Shown: piece by piece, positions 24,959 through 33,227 of the stretch
Numbering within the stretch: the stretch's first letter is position 1
How the letters are laid out: every line of letters starts with the position of its first letter
DNA from: CAJBVG01 sp943371235
Lineage (GTDB): Bacteria > Bacteroidota > Bacteroidia > Sphingobacteriales > Sphingobacteriaceae
Length of the DNA stretch: 41,348 bases
Assembly (NCBI GenBank): GCA_943371235.1
Contig: CALRTZ010000027.1
Span: 1-41,348, forward strand
Direction: 5' to 3'
The notes under the pieces: generated by a model
Seen by the model: only the letters and a program-made list of their open reading frames with translations
Database searches by the model: none
What the model was told of the DNA's origin: nothing
Program-made: the position numbers and the translations under genes

Positions 24959-26020
24959 ATGCTTGAGCAAAGAATTATTAAGGTGCTAATAATTGAAGAT
25001 GATGAATTTATCAACATGGTTTATCAAGATCAATTATGTAATGTTCCGAACATCACGTTTGAATTAGAGAGTTTTACATTATTGGAAAAAGGGATTGCTG
25101 CGCTAAAAGAAGGGAACTACGACGTTCTTTTGTTAGATCTTAATTTGCCAGATTCTGATTATGTAAATACCATTAATCAATTATCCTCTTTTGCCGATTT
25201 GTTGCCAGTAGTAATAATGACCAGTACAAATGATGAATTATTAGCGTTGAGAGCAATGAACATGGGAGGTCAGGATTATTTGCTAAAAATAAATTTAGAC
25301 AAATCCTTGTTAATTCGTTCTATACTTTATGGAATAGAACGACAGCAATTAAAGAACCAATTGAAGGTAGAAAAAGATAAAAGCGAAAAGCTTTTAAGAA
25401 ATATTTTACCTCAAGCAATTGCCGAAGAGTTAAAAACACATGGAAAAATTGAGGCCAGATACCACGATATCGTTTCTGTGATGTTTATTGATTTTGCAGA
25501 TTTTACTAGATTATCTGCAACGATGAAACCCCATGAGCTTGTTCAGGAATTACATAATTGTTTTTCAGAATTTGATAGTATTACCGAAAAACATGGCTTG
25601 GAAAAAATAAAAACTATTGGAGATTCATATATGTGTGTAGGAGGAATTCCTGAATTTATAGATACTCATATTGAAGATACATTAATGGCAGCGTTAGAAA
25701 TTATGAATTTTATTGAGCAACGATACGAAGCTAAGTTAATGGAGGGCGTACCCTATTGGAGAGCGCGTATTGGAATACATGTTGGACCTGCAATTACAGG
25801 AGTAGTAGGCAGCAGAAAATTTACCTATGATATCTGGGGAGATACAGTGAATACGGCCTCGCGTATGGAAAGTAACAGCGAATCAGGTAAAATTAACTTA
25901 AGCGATAGTGCCTATCAATACTTAAAAAATAATAAATTGTTACGGTTTGAAAATAGAGGCAAAATTGGTGTAAAAGGGAAAGGTGATTTAGAAATGTTTT
26001 TTGTTGATAGAATAAAATAG
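24959..26020 (+). CDS. Receiver-linked class III adenylate cyclase
   Basis: This 353-aa protein has an N-terminal receiver (about 7-125) with phosphoacceptor D60 in VLLLDLNLP. A short coiled signalling helix (about 130-150) contains LLRNILPQAIAEELK, the usual cyclase-linker motif. The class III cyclase domain (about 168-350) has metal-binding D178 (FIDFADFT) and D222 (TIGDSYM). The base-specifying residues are K218 (KIKTIG) and D291 (YDIWGDT), which is the adenylate rather than guanylate cyclase pattern, and the transition-state pair N298/R302 (VNTASRM) is present. All catalytic residues are therefore intact. It lies 47 bases after the receiver gene and probably converts phosphorelay state into cAMP. 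A Crp-type target is not in the window. Confidence 0.92.
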   Translation: MLEQRIIKVLIIEDDEFINMVYQDQLCNVPNITFELESFTLLEKGIAALKEGNYDVLLLDLNLPDSDYVNTINQLSSFADLLPVVIMTSTNDELLALRAMNMGGQDYLLKINLDKSLLIRSILYGIERQQLKNQLKVEKDKSEKLLRNILPQAIAEELKTHGKIEARYHDIVSVMFIDFADFTRLSATMKPHELVQELHNCFSEFDSITEKHGLEKIKTIGDSYMCVGGIPEFIDTHIEDTLMAALEIMNFIEQRYEAKLMEGVPYWRARIGIHVGPAITGVVGSRKFTYDIWGDTVNTASRMESNSESGKINLSDSAYQYLKNNKLLRFENRGKIGVKGKGDLEMFFVDRIK

Positions 26021-26035
26021 ATAAAAAAGAACAAA

Positions 26036-26075
26036 AGAAAACCCCTCAATTTCTCGAGAGGTATCTTATATTTAA
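26036..26075. terminator. Terminator between convergent genes
   Basis: The segment acccctc (26041-26047) pairs with gagaggt (about 26056-26062, one mismatch) around an AATTTCTC loop, followed by a T-rich tract. The A-rich run before it would serve the minus-strand transcript. It lies between the cyclase gene and the convergent AraC-type gene and can end both. The rest of the gap to 26182 shows no gene. Confidence 0.5.
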
Positions 26076-26182
26076 TTGGTTAATTAGGTCGGATAAAAAT
26101 TGATAAACAAAGGTATTGTTTTATTGCAGTTTTTAGTAATCCAATACGACGAAATTACTAAATCTGTAAGGTTAATAAATCA

Positions 26183-27277
26183 TTAAATTTTAGTTAATTC
26201 TATTTCGTTTTCAGTGTTATAAACTTTGGATGGTAACACATTTGTATAATTTTTAAAGGTTGCACCAAATTTGCCAACATTTGCATACCCAAAATGATTG
26301 GCCACTTCCGACACTTTCATTTTTCCTTCTTTAAGCATATCATAAGCACAACGCATCTGCATGTCTTGAAAATATTCTAATAATGTTTTCTGATAGGCCT
26401 CTTTAAATATGGTTTTTAATTTTGTTTCAGAAAAACCTATTTCTTTCGCTATGAAACCAATACCCGGAAACTTTTTTGTGATATGTTCTGTTAATATTTT
26501 TTCTGTTTCTTTAAGCTTTAACCGATCTGTATTGCTTAAATTGTAATGCATGTTAGTGTTTGGCAATGTAAATGCCGTATTCAAATAATAATTCAAAAAA
26601 TCATTCACTTTTGTATGTAAAAGATTTGTATTACGATGCTCTAAATCATTTTTTAACTGGAGTTTTACGATGCTTAAAAAGTCAGCTAAAAAAGTATCAT
26701 CATCAATTGTGGTAATGTAACACTCCGAATTACTGTTTTTAAATTCTTGTAACTTATTATGTAAATCTTTGCCAGATGTTATGAATTTATGCAGCCACTC
26801 TTCTTTAAAATATATTGAAAAAGATTGAAAATTTGAATTTTTAAAATGGTATGTATTTAATGAAATGCCTGGTTTTATTAATTGGAAAGATGAATTCTCA
26901 ATGCGCTCCCCCTTAATAATTCTTTTTGCCACCACATTATCCTCTAAGTTTGTGCTCATGGTTAGGCAATAATAATCATGCGAAACGTCTTTTTTACTTA
27001 CCCCTCTAAAACATATGTTGGCTTTAATTTCCAGCATACTAAATAAAACTATTAATTGATCTTCAAACTCTTGGTAATATACATTTGCATATACAAATGG
27101 CGAAGTAGAAATAATCATTTGTTTCTTTTCATCGTGTTTGATGAAGGGCATTTTTCTGAAACTATCAATAATAAGCAGAGGTGAATTTCCTAAATAGGGT
27201 AGTTCAAAAAAACCATCTTTATATTTAAATAAAAATGGTTTGATTTTAGTATACCATCGATCTATGAATGTAAGCAT
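26183..27277 (-). CDS. AraC-family transcriptional regulator
   Basis: This 364-aa protein's C-terminal ~100 residues (about 255-350) form the two helix-turn-helix motifs of the AraC family: GFIAKEIGFSETKLKTIFK, then the linker QKTLLEYFQDMQMRCAYDML and EVANHFGYANVGKFGATFK. The N-terminal ~240 residues form an unassigned effector region with no membrane segments. It resembles, in the DNA-binding part, the broken copy at 12577-12890. It follows the NarL-type regulator gene on the same strand after a 111-base gap with a weak TATATTTA box, so it may have its own promoter. Target and inducer are unknown. Confidence 0.87.
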   Translation of the reverse strand: MLTFIDRWYTKIKPFLFKYKDGFFELPYLGNSPLLIIDSFRKMPFIKHDEKKQMIISTSPFVYANVYYQEFEDQLIVLFSMLEIKANICFRGVSKKDVSHDYYCLTMSTNLEDNVVAKRIIKGERIENSSFQLIKPGISLNTYHFKNSNFQSFSIYFKEEWLHKFITSGKDLHNKLQEFKNSNSECYITTIDDDTFLADFLSIVKLQLKNDLEHRNTNLLHTKVNDFLNYYLNTAFTLPNTNMHYNLSNTDRLKLKETEKILTEHITKKFPGIGFIAKEIGFSETKLKTIFKEAYQKTLLEYFQDMQMRCAYDMLKEGKMKVSEVANHFGYANVGKFGATFKNYTNVLPSKVYNTENEIELTKI

Positions 27278-27388
27278 TTTTCGTTTTTGATGGCTAAATA
27301 TAATGATTATTGATAATATTATAATAGAGATTTTTTATTTATGTTGAGGAAGTAACATTACTTATTCAATAGAAATAAAAACGCAACG

Positions 27389-28030
27389 TTAATCCACAAA
27401 CCCGTTTTGTATAGCATATTTTACTAATCCGGCAATATTACGAACGTTTAGTTTGCTGATTAAATTTTTACGATGAGTTTCTACGGTATGGGTACTTATA
27501 AATAGTTTCTCTGCAATTTCTGCTGTGGTAAATTCTTGAACAATTAATTTTAACACGTCAATTTCTCGTTCAGTTAATTCTATTAAATACTTGCTTTTAT
27601 CATCATGTTTCTTTTTCTGCAAACCTTCCATTATACGCTCGGTAACTTCTTTACTAAAATAGGAGTTCCCAAGCATCACTGTATCTATGGCTTCTTTTAG
27701 TTCTACAATGTCTGTATTCTTTAACAGATATCCATCTGCACCTGCTCGTAATAATTTTTCAATATAATCTTTACTGCTAAACATGGTTAGCATTAAAATT
27801 TTAATTTCTGGATGTGTTTTTTTAATTTGTTTGGTTGCCTCTATTCCGTCTAAAACAGGCATATTTATATCCATTAATATTAAATCGCAAGGAGTATGCA
27901 CTAAGGTTTCTATTAACAATTGCCCGTTTGCTACCTCCGCTACAATTTCAATATTTTTCATCGATTTAACGAGTGCTTGTATGCCCTCTATAAACAATTG
28001 ATGATCGTCTGCAATAATAATTTTTACCAT
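27389..28030 (-). CDS. NarL/LuxR-family response regulator
   Basis: This 213-aa protein has a receiver (about 1-120) with D8/D9, phosphoacceptor D54 in LILMDINMPVLDG, T82 in LMLTMF and K104 in YLLKN. The LuxR-type helix-turn-helix (about 148-208) has LTEREIDVLKLI, AEIAEKLFIS and TVETHRKNLISKLN. The typical length is about 210 aa, so it is complete. Its ATG lies three bases after the stop of the TPR histidine kinase gene, which makes the two a clear cognate pair in one operon. Confidence 0.94.
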   Translation of the reverse strand: MVKIIIADDHQLFIEGIQALVKSMKNIEIVAEVANGQLLIETLVHTPCDLILMDINMPVLDGIEATKQIKKTHPEIKILMLTMFSSKDYIEKLLRAGADGYLLKNTDIVELKEAIDTVMLGNSYFSKEVTERIMEGLQKKKHDDKSKYLIELTEREIDVLKLIVQEFTTAEIAEKLFISTHTVETHRKNLISKLNVRNIAGLVKYAIQNGFVD

Positions 28031-28033
28031 AAT

Positions 28034-29968
28034 TTAATTTCTAATAGGAATTTCTAAAATTGAAACGCTACCTTTTCCAACATTCGAATCGATGTGGTAA
28101 GTTCCACCTTCTTTATTTGCACGTGCAGCAATACTGCCCAAGCCTAAACCTCCACTTTTCTTTTTTTCTTCTACATTAAAGCCAATGCCATTGTCTTCTA
28201 TACTTATGTTTATACTATCTTCAATTTTATTTAATTGAATACTTATTTTTGTTGCAAGGGCATGTTTCAAAATATTATTAATAATTTCCTGAACCATTCT
28301 ATAAATGGCAACTTCTAACTTTGTGTTTAAACGTTCGTCCATTCCATAAACATTTAAATGGCAACTAATAATTCCGCTATCGTCAATACTATCCGCCAAT
28401 TCTTCGAGTGCTGTTTGCAGTCCGAAACTACTTACCATCCCTGTGCTTAAATTGTGCGAAATTCTTCTCACTTCAACACAAGCTTCATCTAATAATAAAT
28501 TTGCTTTTTTATATTGTTGCTTGTTTTCATCTAAAGCCAGATCTATTTTTGTATCCAAAGCGCTAAATAATAACTTAACGGTTGATAACATACTGCCCAA
28601 TCGATCGTGCAAATCTACCGCAATACGTTTGCGTTCTTCTTCTTGTCCTTCCATCATGGCTTCATATGATTTTAACTCTTGTTCATTTATTAAATTCTGA
28701 ATTTTTTGTTGAGCAAGTTGTTCGTTTTTCTTTGCGATTTTGTTTCTCTGTATATATACATATATTAAAATTAGTATACTGATAAGTAAAAAGATTGTTC
28801 CAATAATTAGTAATTTATTGTTAGCTTCTTTTGCCTTATTTTCTGCATTCAGCAGTTCAATTTCTTTTACCTTTTTTTCTGTTTCATATACCACATTCAT
28901 TTCTGCAATCTGTTTTACTTTCTCTAAATTCAATAATGAGTCGGAAATGGAATTATGTAAAACATAATAGTTATACGCCTTTAAATAGTCGCCTTTTAAC
29001 GCAAATGCGTCTGATAGTAATTCATAACATTTTGATAATCTGTAAGTATCTTTAATTTCAATGGCTATTTTTTTAGATTGTTCTAGGTGGTATATTCCTA
29101 AATCAGCTTGTTTAATGCCAATGTATAAATTACCCAAGTTAAATTGCAACATTGCCAATTCATTAGGCATCTCTAGTGCTGTATATTCTAGTATTGCTTT
29201 TTTGAAAAATTCAACTGCTTTTGTTTTATCACCTAACTCCTCATAACATAAAGCAATGTAATTATAGAGCCCAGCAGAATAGCTTGGATTTTCTAAATGT
29301 TTATCGTTAACATCTTTTGCTTTTAAATAATAATACAATGCTTTTTTATTTTCACTCTGATGAAAGTACAAAGCTCCAAATTCTACATAGGTTTGGTATA
29401 CAAGTGTTTGGGCATCAAATTTTATAAAAATTGGTAATGCTTTTTTTAAATATTGTTCAGATTGTGTATAGTTTTTATAGGTAGTATTTAAATTTGCCAG
29501 CTCCACATAAATACTTGCAATGGATACAGAATCCTTGGTTTTATCAAACAATCGTTGCGCTTCATACATGTAAAAAAATGCGGAATCTTTCTTGCCTACA
29601 TTTCTAAATACATAACTAATTTGTTGGCTTATACTTGCCATGCCTACCACATTATTCAACTCTTTACGGATAGAGAATGCTTGCTTGAAATAATACAAGG
29701 CCGAATCTGCTTTGCCTTTAATGTTCATCAAGGCTCCGAATCGCATAAAAGCCATGCCAATGCCTGCTTTATAATTTGCCTTTTTTGAAAGCATAAATCC
29801 TTGTTCAGCAAGTAACCACGACGAATCATTGTCGTAATCTTGGTACTCCATTGCTTGTACAAAAATTTCTTTTATGGCAAGTGTATCGTTTTCTTTTATT
29901 TCTTCAGCAAATGCAGAATTAACAATAAAGCAAAGGCCTAATATGTTGGCAAGCATTCTCATCATCAA
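28034..29968 (-). CDS. TPR-containing sensor histidine kinase (HisKA_3)
   Basis: This 644-aa protein has a signal sequence (about 1-21, ending AFA). Residues ~30-340 form about eight TPR repeats with A/Y-rich helix pairs such as ALYYFKQAFSIRKEL, AVEFFKKAILEY and AYNYYVLHNSISD. These would lie in the periplasm. One membrane segment (about 383-405) is followed by a coiled linker and a HisKA_3 dimerisation domain with H454 in ERKRIAVDLHDRLGS. The HATPase domain has INNILKHA, DNGIGF and GGLGLGSI. This architecture is common in Bacteroidota and pairs with NarL-type regulators. It starts 14 bases after the unknown gene at 29983 and overlaps none. Confidence 0.92.
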   Translation of the reverse strand: MMMRMLANILGLCFIVNSAFAEEIKENDTLAIKEIFVQAMEYQDYDNDSSWLLAEQGFMLSKKANYKAGIGMAFMRFGALMNIKGKADSALYYFKQAFSIRKELNNVVGMASISQQISYVFRNVGKKDSAFFYMYEAQRLFDKTKDSVSIASIYVELANLNTTYKNYTQSEQYLKKALPIFIKFDAQTLVYQTYVEFGALYFHQSENKKALYYYLKAKDVNDKHLENPSYSAGLYNYIALCYEELGDKTKAVEFFKKAILEYTALEMPNELAMLQFNLGNLYIGIKQADLGIYHLEQSKKIAIEIKDTYRLSKCYELLSDAFALKGDYLKAYNYYVLHNSISDSLLNLEKVKQIAEMNVVYETEKKVKEIELLNAENKAKEANNKLLIIGTIFLLISILILIYVYIQRNKIAKKNEQLAQQKIQNLINEQELKSYEAMMEGQEEERKRIAVDLHDRLGSMLSTVKLLFSALDTKIDLALDENKQQYKKANLLLDEACVEVRRISHNLSTGMVSSFGLQTALEELADSIDDSGIISCHLNVYGMDERLNTKLEVAIYRMVQEIINNILKHALATKISIQLNKIEDSINISIEDNGIGFNVEEKKKSGGLGLGSIAARANKEGGTYHIDSNVGKGSVSILEIPIRN

Positions 29969-29982
29969 TATTTATAACCTAA

Positions 29983-30732
29983 TTAAATGGAATCTACTAC
30001 AGTACCATATTCTGGTTGCCAAGCATTCGCGTACAAATCCACCTCCTCAAAAAGTAAAATCCCTTTATGGTCGTGTGTATTATAACCGTTTACAAAAAAT
30101 GCTGCATAAGTAGCAGTTTTCGGATCGGTAGTGGAGTCATAACTTGTAGGGTTACTGCTATACGCTAAAAATGTTTTGTTAGCGTTGGTGCCTTGTACAC
30201 GTTCAATTTCTAATTCATTAGTATCTATTAAATGAGAAGTTTTGCCAGTTACTACATCACTTGGATAATCAACCAAAGTGCCAACAAAATAAGTACCTGT
30301 ATTGGTATCCGATTGAATAACGAAACATCTGTCTTTGCATACGTAATCTAATGAGGCGTCTAAATTACTAGTAGCTATTTTATTGGGATCAGTAAATATT
30401 TGTTTTCCTAATATCCCTCCTGTATCGCCTTTTTTCTTAGTTGTTTTTGCATTAAAAGTGATGGTTTTAATGTTGGGAGTTGATTCGTCTGCTGAAACAA
30501 TCATAAATGGTTTAAGCAAGTACGTAATGGTATTGCCATCATAATCTACAGGAAGTTCATAATCATCTGTTGTATAAGATAAATCTGTACCACTTAATAC
30601 TGGTGCAATGCTTGTTGGATTGGGATACGTAGTAGTATCTGCTGGTAAATCCATTAATACTAAATAAAAGAATACTTTTTTGTTTGTAACGGATTGTAAC
30701 AATACAAATCGAGGTTTTACTAAAGTTGACAT
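29983..30732 (-). CDS. Unrecognised protein upstream of the TPR kinase
   Basis: This 249-aa protein I do not recognise. It has no signal peptide or membrane segment, so it should be cytoplasmic. It is rich in Thr, Asp and Tyr with a beta-strand pattern (FVLLQSVTNKKVFFYLVLMD, KPFMIVSADE, YAAFFVNGYNTHDHKGILLF). Two cysteines sit in VCKDRCFV (about 131-137). It lies 14 bases upstream of the TPR histidine kinase gene and 40 bases after a small exported protein gene, all on the same strand, which suggests one transcript. A role as a regulator or target of the kinase pair is only a guess. Confidence 0.7.
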   Translation of the reverse strand: MSTLVKPRFVLLQSVTNKKVFFYLVLMDLPADTTTYPNPTSIAPVLSGTDLSYTTDDYELPVDYDGNTITYLLKPFMIVSADESTPNIKTITFNAKTTKKKGDTGGILGKQIFTDPNKIATSNLDASLDYVCKDRCFVIQSDTNTGTYFVGTLVDYPSDVVTGKTSHLIDTNELEIERVQGTNANKTFLAYSSNPTSYDSTTDPKTATYAAFFVNGYNTHDHKGILLFEEVDLYANAWQPEYGTVVDSI

Positions 30733-30772
30733 GGTTTTAGAGTTTAAGTGTTTAGATTATATAAATTTATTA

Positions 30773-31192
30773 TTATTTATCAAGGTTTGCTATAACATTT
30801 TGATCTAGGGTAGTATCTACCGGAATATAAGCTTTTGTTTCAGAATAAAGCCTATTTCCGCCCATTAACACCAACACCACTCTATAATATCTCATTTGAT
30901 TAAGGGTAACATTGCTATCCAACACATGAGAGAAACTGTAGTTTGCTGGGAAATTAGACTGCCCTAATGCTTTTCTTGTGCATAAGGTTTTGTAATTAAT
31001 ATTATCAAATGAATACTCTATAATATAATAACTTGTATTCATTTCTTTTTTGTTGTTCCATAATAGTAGTGGGCAATCTGCTGTTCCTTCTACTTTAAAT
31101 TGAAGATTGTTGTTTACTGTGTGTTGAGCGATTACTTCTTTAGATGCAAGTATGTTCAAAACTAATGCGATACTAATGATTAACGTTTTCAT
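30773..31192 (-). CDS. Small exported FN3-like protein
   Basis: With the start at 31192 the protein is 139 aa and begins with a clean signal peptide (about 1-22, ending VIAQ). The longer frame to 31327 would add 45 polar residues in front of the signal and runs over the promoter, so it is rejected. The mature part has YYIIEYSFDNINYKTLC and MRYYRVVLVLMGGNRLYSETK. This is the 'sF.IE.S.DG..f ... YYRL...D..G...yS' pattern of fibronectin-III-like domains in T9SS proteins, but there is no sorting tail. It is probably periplasmic or surface-associated through a partner. A TACTTTTG promoter element lies at 31240-31247. Confidence 0.72.
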   Translation of the reverse strand: MKTLIISIALVLNILASKEVIAQHTVNNNLQFKVEGTADCPLLLWNNKKEMNTSYYIIEYSFDNINYKTLCTRKALGQSNFPANYSFSHVLDSNVTLNQMRYYRVVLVLMGGNRLYSETKAYIPVDTTLDQNVIANLDK

Positions 31193-31239
31193 ATTATTTA
31201 GATTTAAATGATTTCTTTTTTTGTGCCTTATTGACAATT

Positions 31240-31357
31240 CAAAAGTACAGCCATCAAAATCCCTATACATCACCGAAACTATTGATTTTAGTATATCCCT
31301 GAATTCAGTGAGATTGACATTATTCATCAGACTTAGTATTAATTAAGCTTACCTTTG
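31240..31357. promoter_or_regulatory. Divergent promoter region
   Basis: Two outward-facing TAnnTTTG elements lie in the 200-base gap 31193-31392. TACTTTTG on the minus strand (31247-31240) serves the exported FN3-like gene with a leader of about 40 bases. TACCTTTG on the plus strand (31350-31357) serves the GEVED gene, 35 bases before its ATG. No clear -33 boxes are seen. Confidence 0.45.
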
Positions 31358-31392
31358 AAGTAGATTTACAATAACTCAACTAAACTTAAATT

Positions 31393-33159
31393 ATGAAAAA
31401 GCTCTTATCGGCTGTTCTATTAGTATTTACTAGTAGTGTAGCCTTTTCTCAATTTCCTGCACCTTATTGCGGGCCTTTAACATTTCCTTCTGATATAGAA
31501 CCAATAACATTGGTAAACTTTGCTGGAATTGTCAATACAAGTTCAGCAAGCAGTACCGTAGCTCATGAGAATTTTATTTCACAAACAGCTAATGTTACAG
31601 CCGGGCAAACATATTCTATCTCCTTAAAAGGAAATACCAAGGGCGCGTTTATTACCTCCTTTACTGTTTTTTTTGATTGGAACCAAGATTTAGATTTTGA
31701 GGATGTAAATGAATCCTTTTACATAGGTGATATCTTCAATTCAACAGGTACAGATACCAGCACTTTACGAGGAAACATTAAGATTCCAAGTTACGTAAGA
31801 GCAGGTACTACTCGCTTGCGTATTGTAAAAACATATACAGATGGCAATCCAGCGTTTTTGCCAAGTCCATGTACTAATTTATCGGGTTACGGACAAGCAG
31901 AAGAGTATAGCATTACAGTAACGGCGATTCCACAATGTTTAACAGGAACAAAATTCCCAGCAAATACGATTAATAATTTTATGTGTGATGGTTCTAATAC
32001 TATTGTTTCTACTTTGAGTAGTACAAATAATTATTTCGAGGCAATTGTAGTGCAAGGAAAAGAGTATAGATTGGCGAGTTCAATTCTTACTGATTATTTA
32101 ACTATTGCAAGTAAAAATGCTAGTGTAACTTATGTTGCGGGAAACTCGCCTCTAATTTGGAGAGCAGAAGTTTCGGATACTATTAGAGTTTATTTGCATG
32201 CAAACCTAACATGTGGAACAGATATTCTTAGCAGAACCACTACTATTGGCTGCGGTTTAGAATGTTTAAACGGAAATTTATTTCCTGCACAATCGTTTAT
32301 TCCATCTATTTGTGATGATAGTACTTTAAATATTATTTCTACGCTCGCTCATACTGGTGAGTATTCGAATGTGCAAGTAACAAAAGGCTCTACATATACT
32401 TTTGGTACAGGTGTAAATACAGATGTAATTACCTTGAGTTTGGATGGTGAGTATGTTTCATATAAAGGGAACAGTCCTTTAGAATGGAGAGCTGATACCA
32501 CCGGAATTATTAGGTTCTACGCCAATTCGGATGGTAATTGTAATGTGGATACTATTTTAAGAACAAAAAGTGTTAAATGTAGAATATTAGAAGTACCGGG
32601 TTGTGTTTCCAATATGTATCCTGCCGATGGCGACACCTTGTATTTAACCGTTGCACAATATGATTTTGGCTTTGATTCACCAAGTAGCGGAGGTGATATT
32701 GACTCTTATTTTTTTAATGTTGGCTTAGATTCATTAACCGCATTTTACACCGTAGAAATTCCTCCTGTAAATGTATTGCAGGTAACTTTTGATGCTACCG
32801 ATGTAAATAAAACATATTACTGGTGGATGATTGCTAAAAATGCCGCAGGCACTTCAACTTGTAATCCAATTAAACATAAAATGTTAGTGTTGGCTAGGCC
32901 TCCAGTGGGTATAAATACCATTACACAAGGAGGGTTTTCTGCTTATCCAAATCCTGTAGAAAAACATTTAACAATACTTAATAATTCTGAAATTGATAAA
33001 ATAGAAATCGTAAATACCATTGGGCAAACAGTAGAAATTATAAAAGTGAATGCATTAAATGCAACTATTGATATGGCTGAGTTTGCACCGGGTGTTTATC
33101 AAATAAAACTTAGGGCAAGTAATAATGAATTAAAAGTATTAAAGATAATTAAGAAATAG
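31393..33159 (+). CDS. T9SS cargo protein with GEVED domain
   Basis: This 588-aa protein has a signal peptide (about 1-20, ending AFSQ). A GEVED-type domain (about 25-180) has FTVFFDWNQDLDFEDVNE, IKIPSYVRAGTTRLRI and the closing GQAEEYSITV. Two ~105-aa repeats follow (about 180-290 and 293-400), each beginning CL.G..FPA and containing GNSPL.WRA and a Cys near the end. An FN3-like segment (about 405-505) and a T9SS type A sorting domain (FSAYPNPVEKHLTIL to LKIIKK, about 513-588) complete it. It is a surface or secreted protein of unknown ligand. It is transcribed from its own promoter and ended by the strong hairpin at 33181-33206. Confidence 0.88.
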   Translation: MKKLLSAVLLVFTSSVAFSQFPAPYCGPLTFPSDIEPITLVNFAGIVNTSSASSTVAHENFISQTANVTAGQTYSISLKGNTKGAFITSFTVFFDWNQDLDFEDVNESFYIGDIFNSTGTDTSTLRGNIKIPSYVRAGTTRLRIVKTYTDGNPAFLPSPCTNLSGYGQAEEYSITVTAIPQCLTGTKFPANTINNFMCDGSNTIVSTLSSTNNYFEAIVVQGKEYRLASSILTDYLTIASKNASVTYVAGNSPLIWRAEVSDTIRVYLHANLTCGTDILSRTTTIGCGLECLNGNLFPAQSFIPSICDDSTLNIISTLAHTGEYSNVQVTKGSTYTFGTGVNTDVITLSLDGEYVSYKGNSPLEWRADTTGIIRFYANSDGNCNVDTILRTKSVKCRILEVPGCVSNMYPADGDTLYLTVAQYDFGFDSPSSGGDIDSYFFNVGLDSLTAFYTVEIPPVNVLQVTFDATDVNKTYYWWMIAKNAAGTSTCNPIKHKMLVLARPPVGINTITQGGFSAYPNPVEKHLTILNNSEIDKIEIVNTIGQTVEIIKVNALNATIDMAEFAPGVYQIKLRASNNELKVLKIIKK

Positions 33160-33180
33160 ATTTGAGTGTAGTTTTGGAAG

Positions 33181-33206
33181 AGCCGCATTTATTGCGGCTT
33201 TTTTTG
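33181..33206 (+). terminator. Strong intrinsic terminator after the GEVED gene
   Basis: A perfect 7-bp stem agccgca (33181-33187) / tgcggct (33193-33199) with a 5-base loop is followed by a run of T. It starts 22 bases after the stop codon at 33159. Confidence 0.88.
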
Positions 33207-33227
33207 TTTCTTTGATTTTCTTAAAAC

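Noticed and set aside
31193..31327. 45-residue N-terminal extension of the small exported FN3-like protein
   Set aside because: It is polar, precedes a complete signal peptide, and lies over the TACTTTTG promoter element, so the start at 31192 is preferred.
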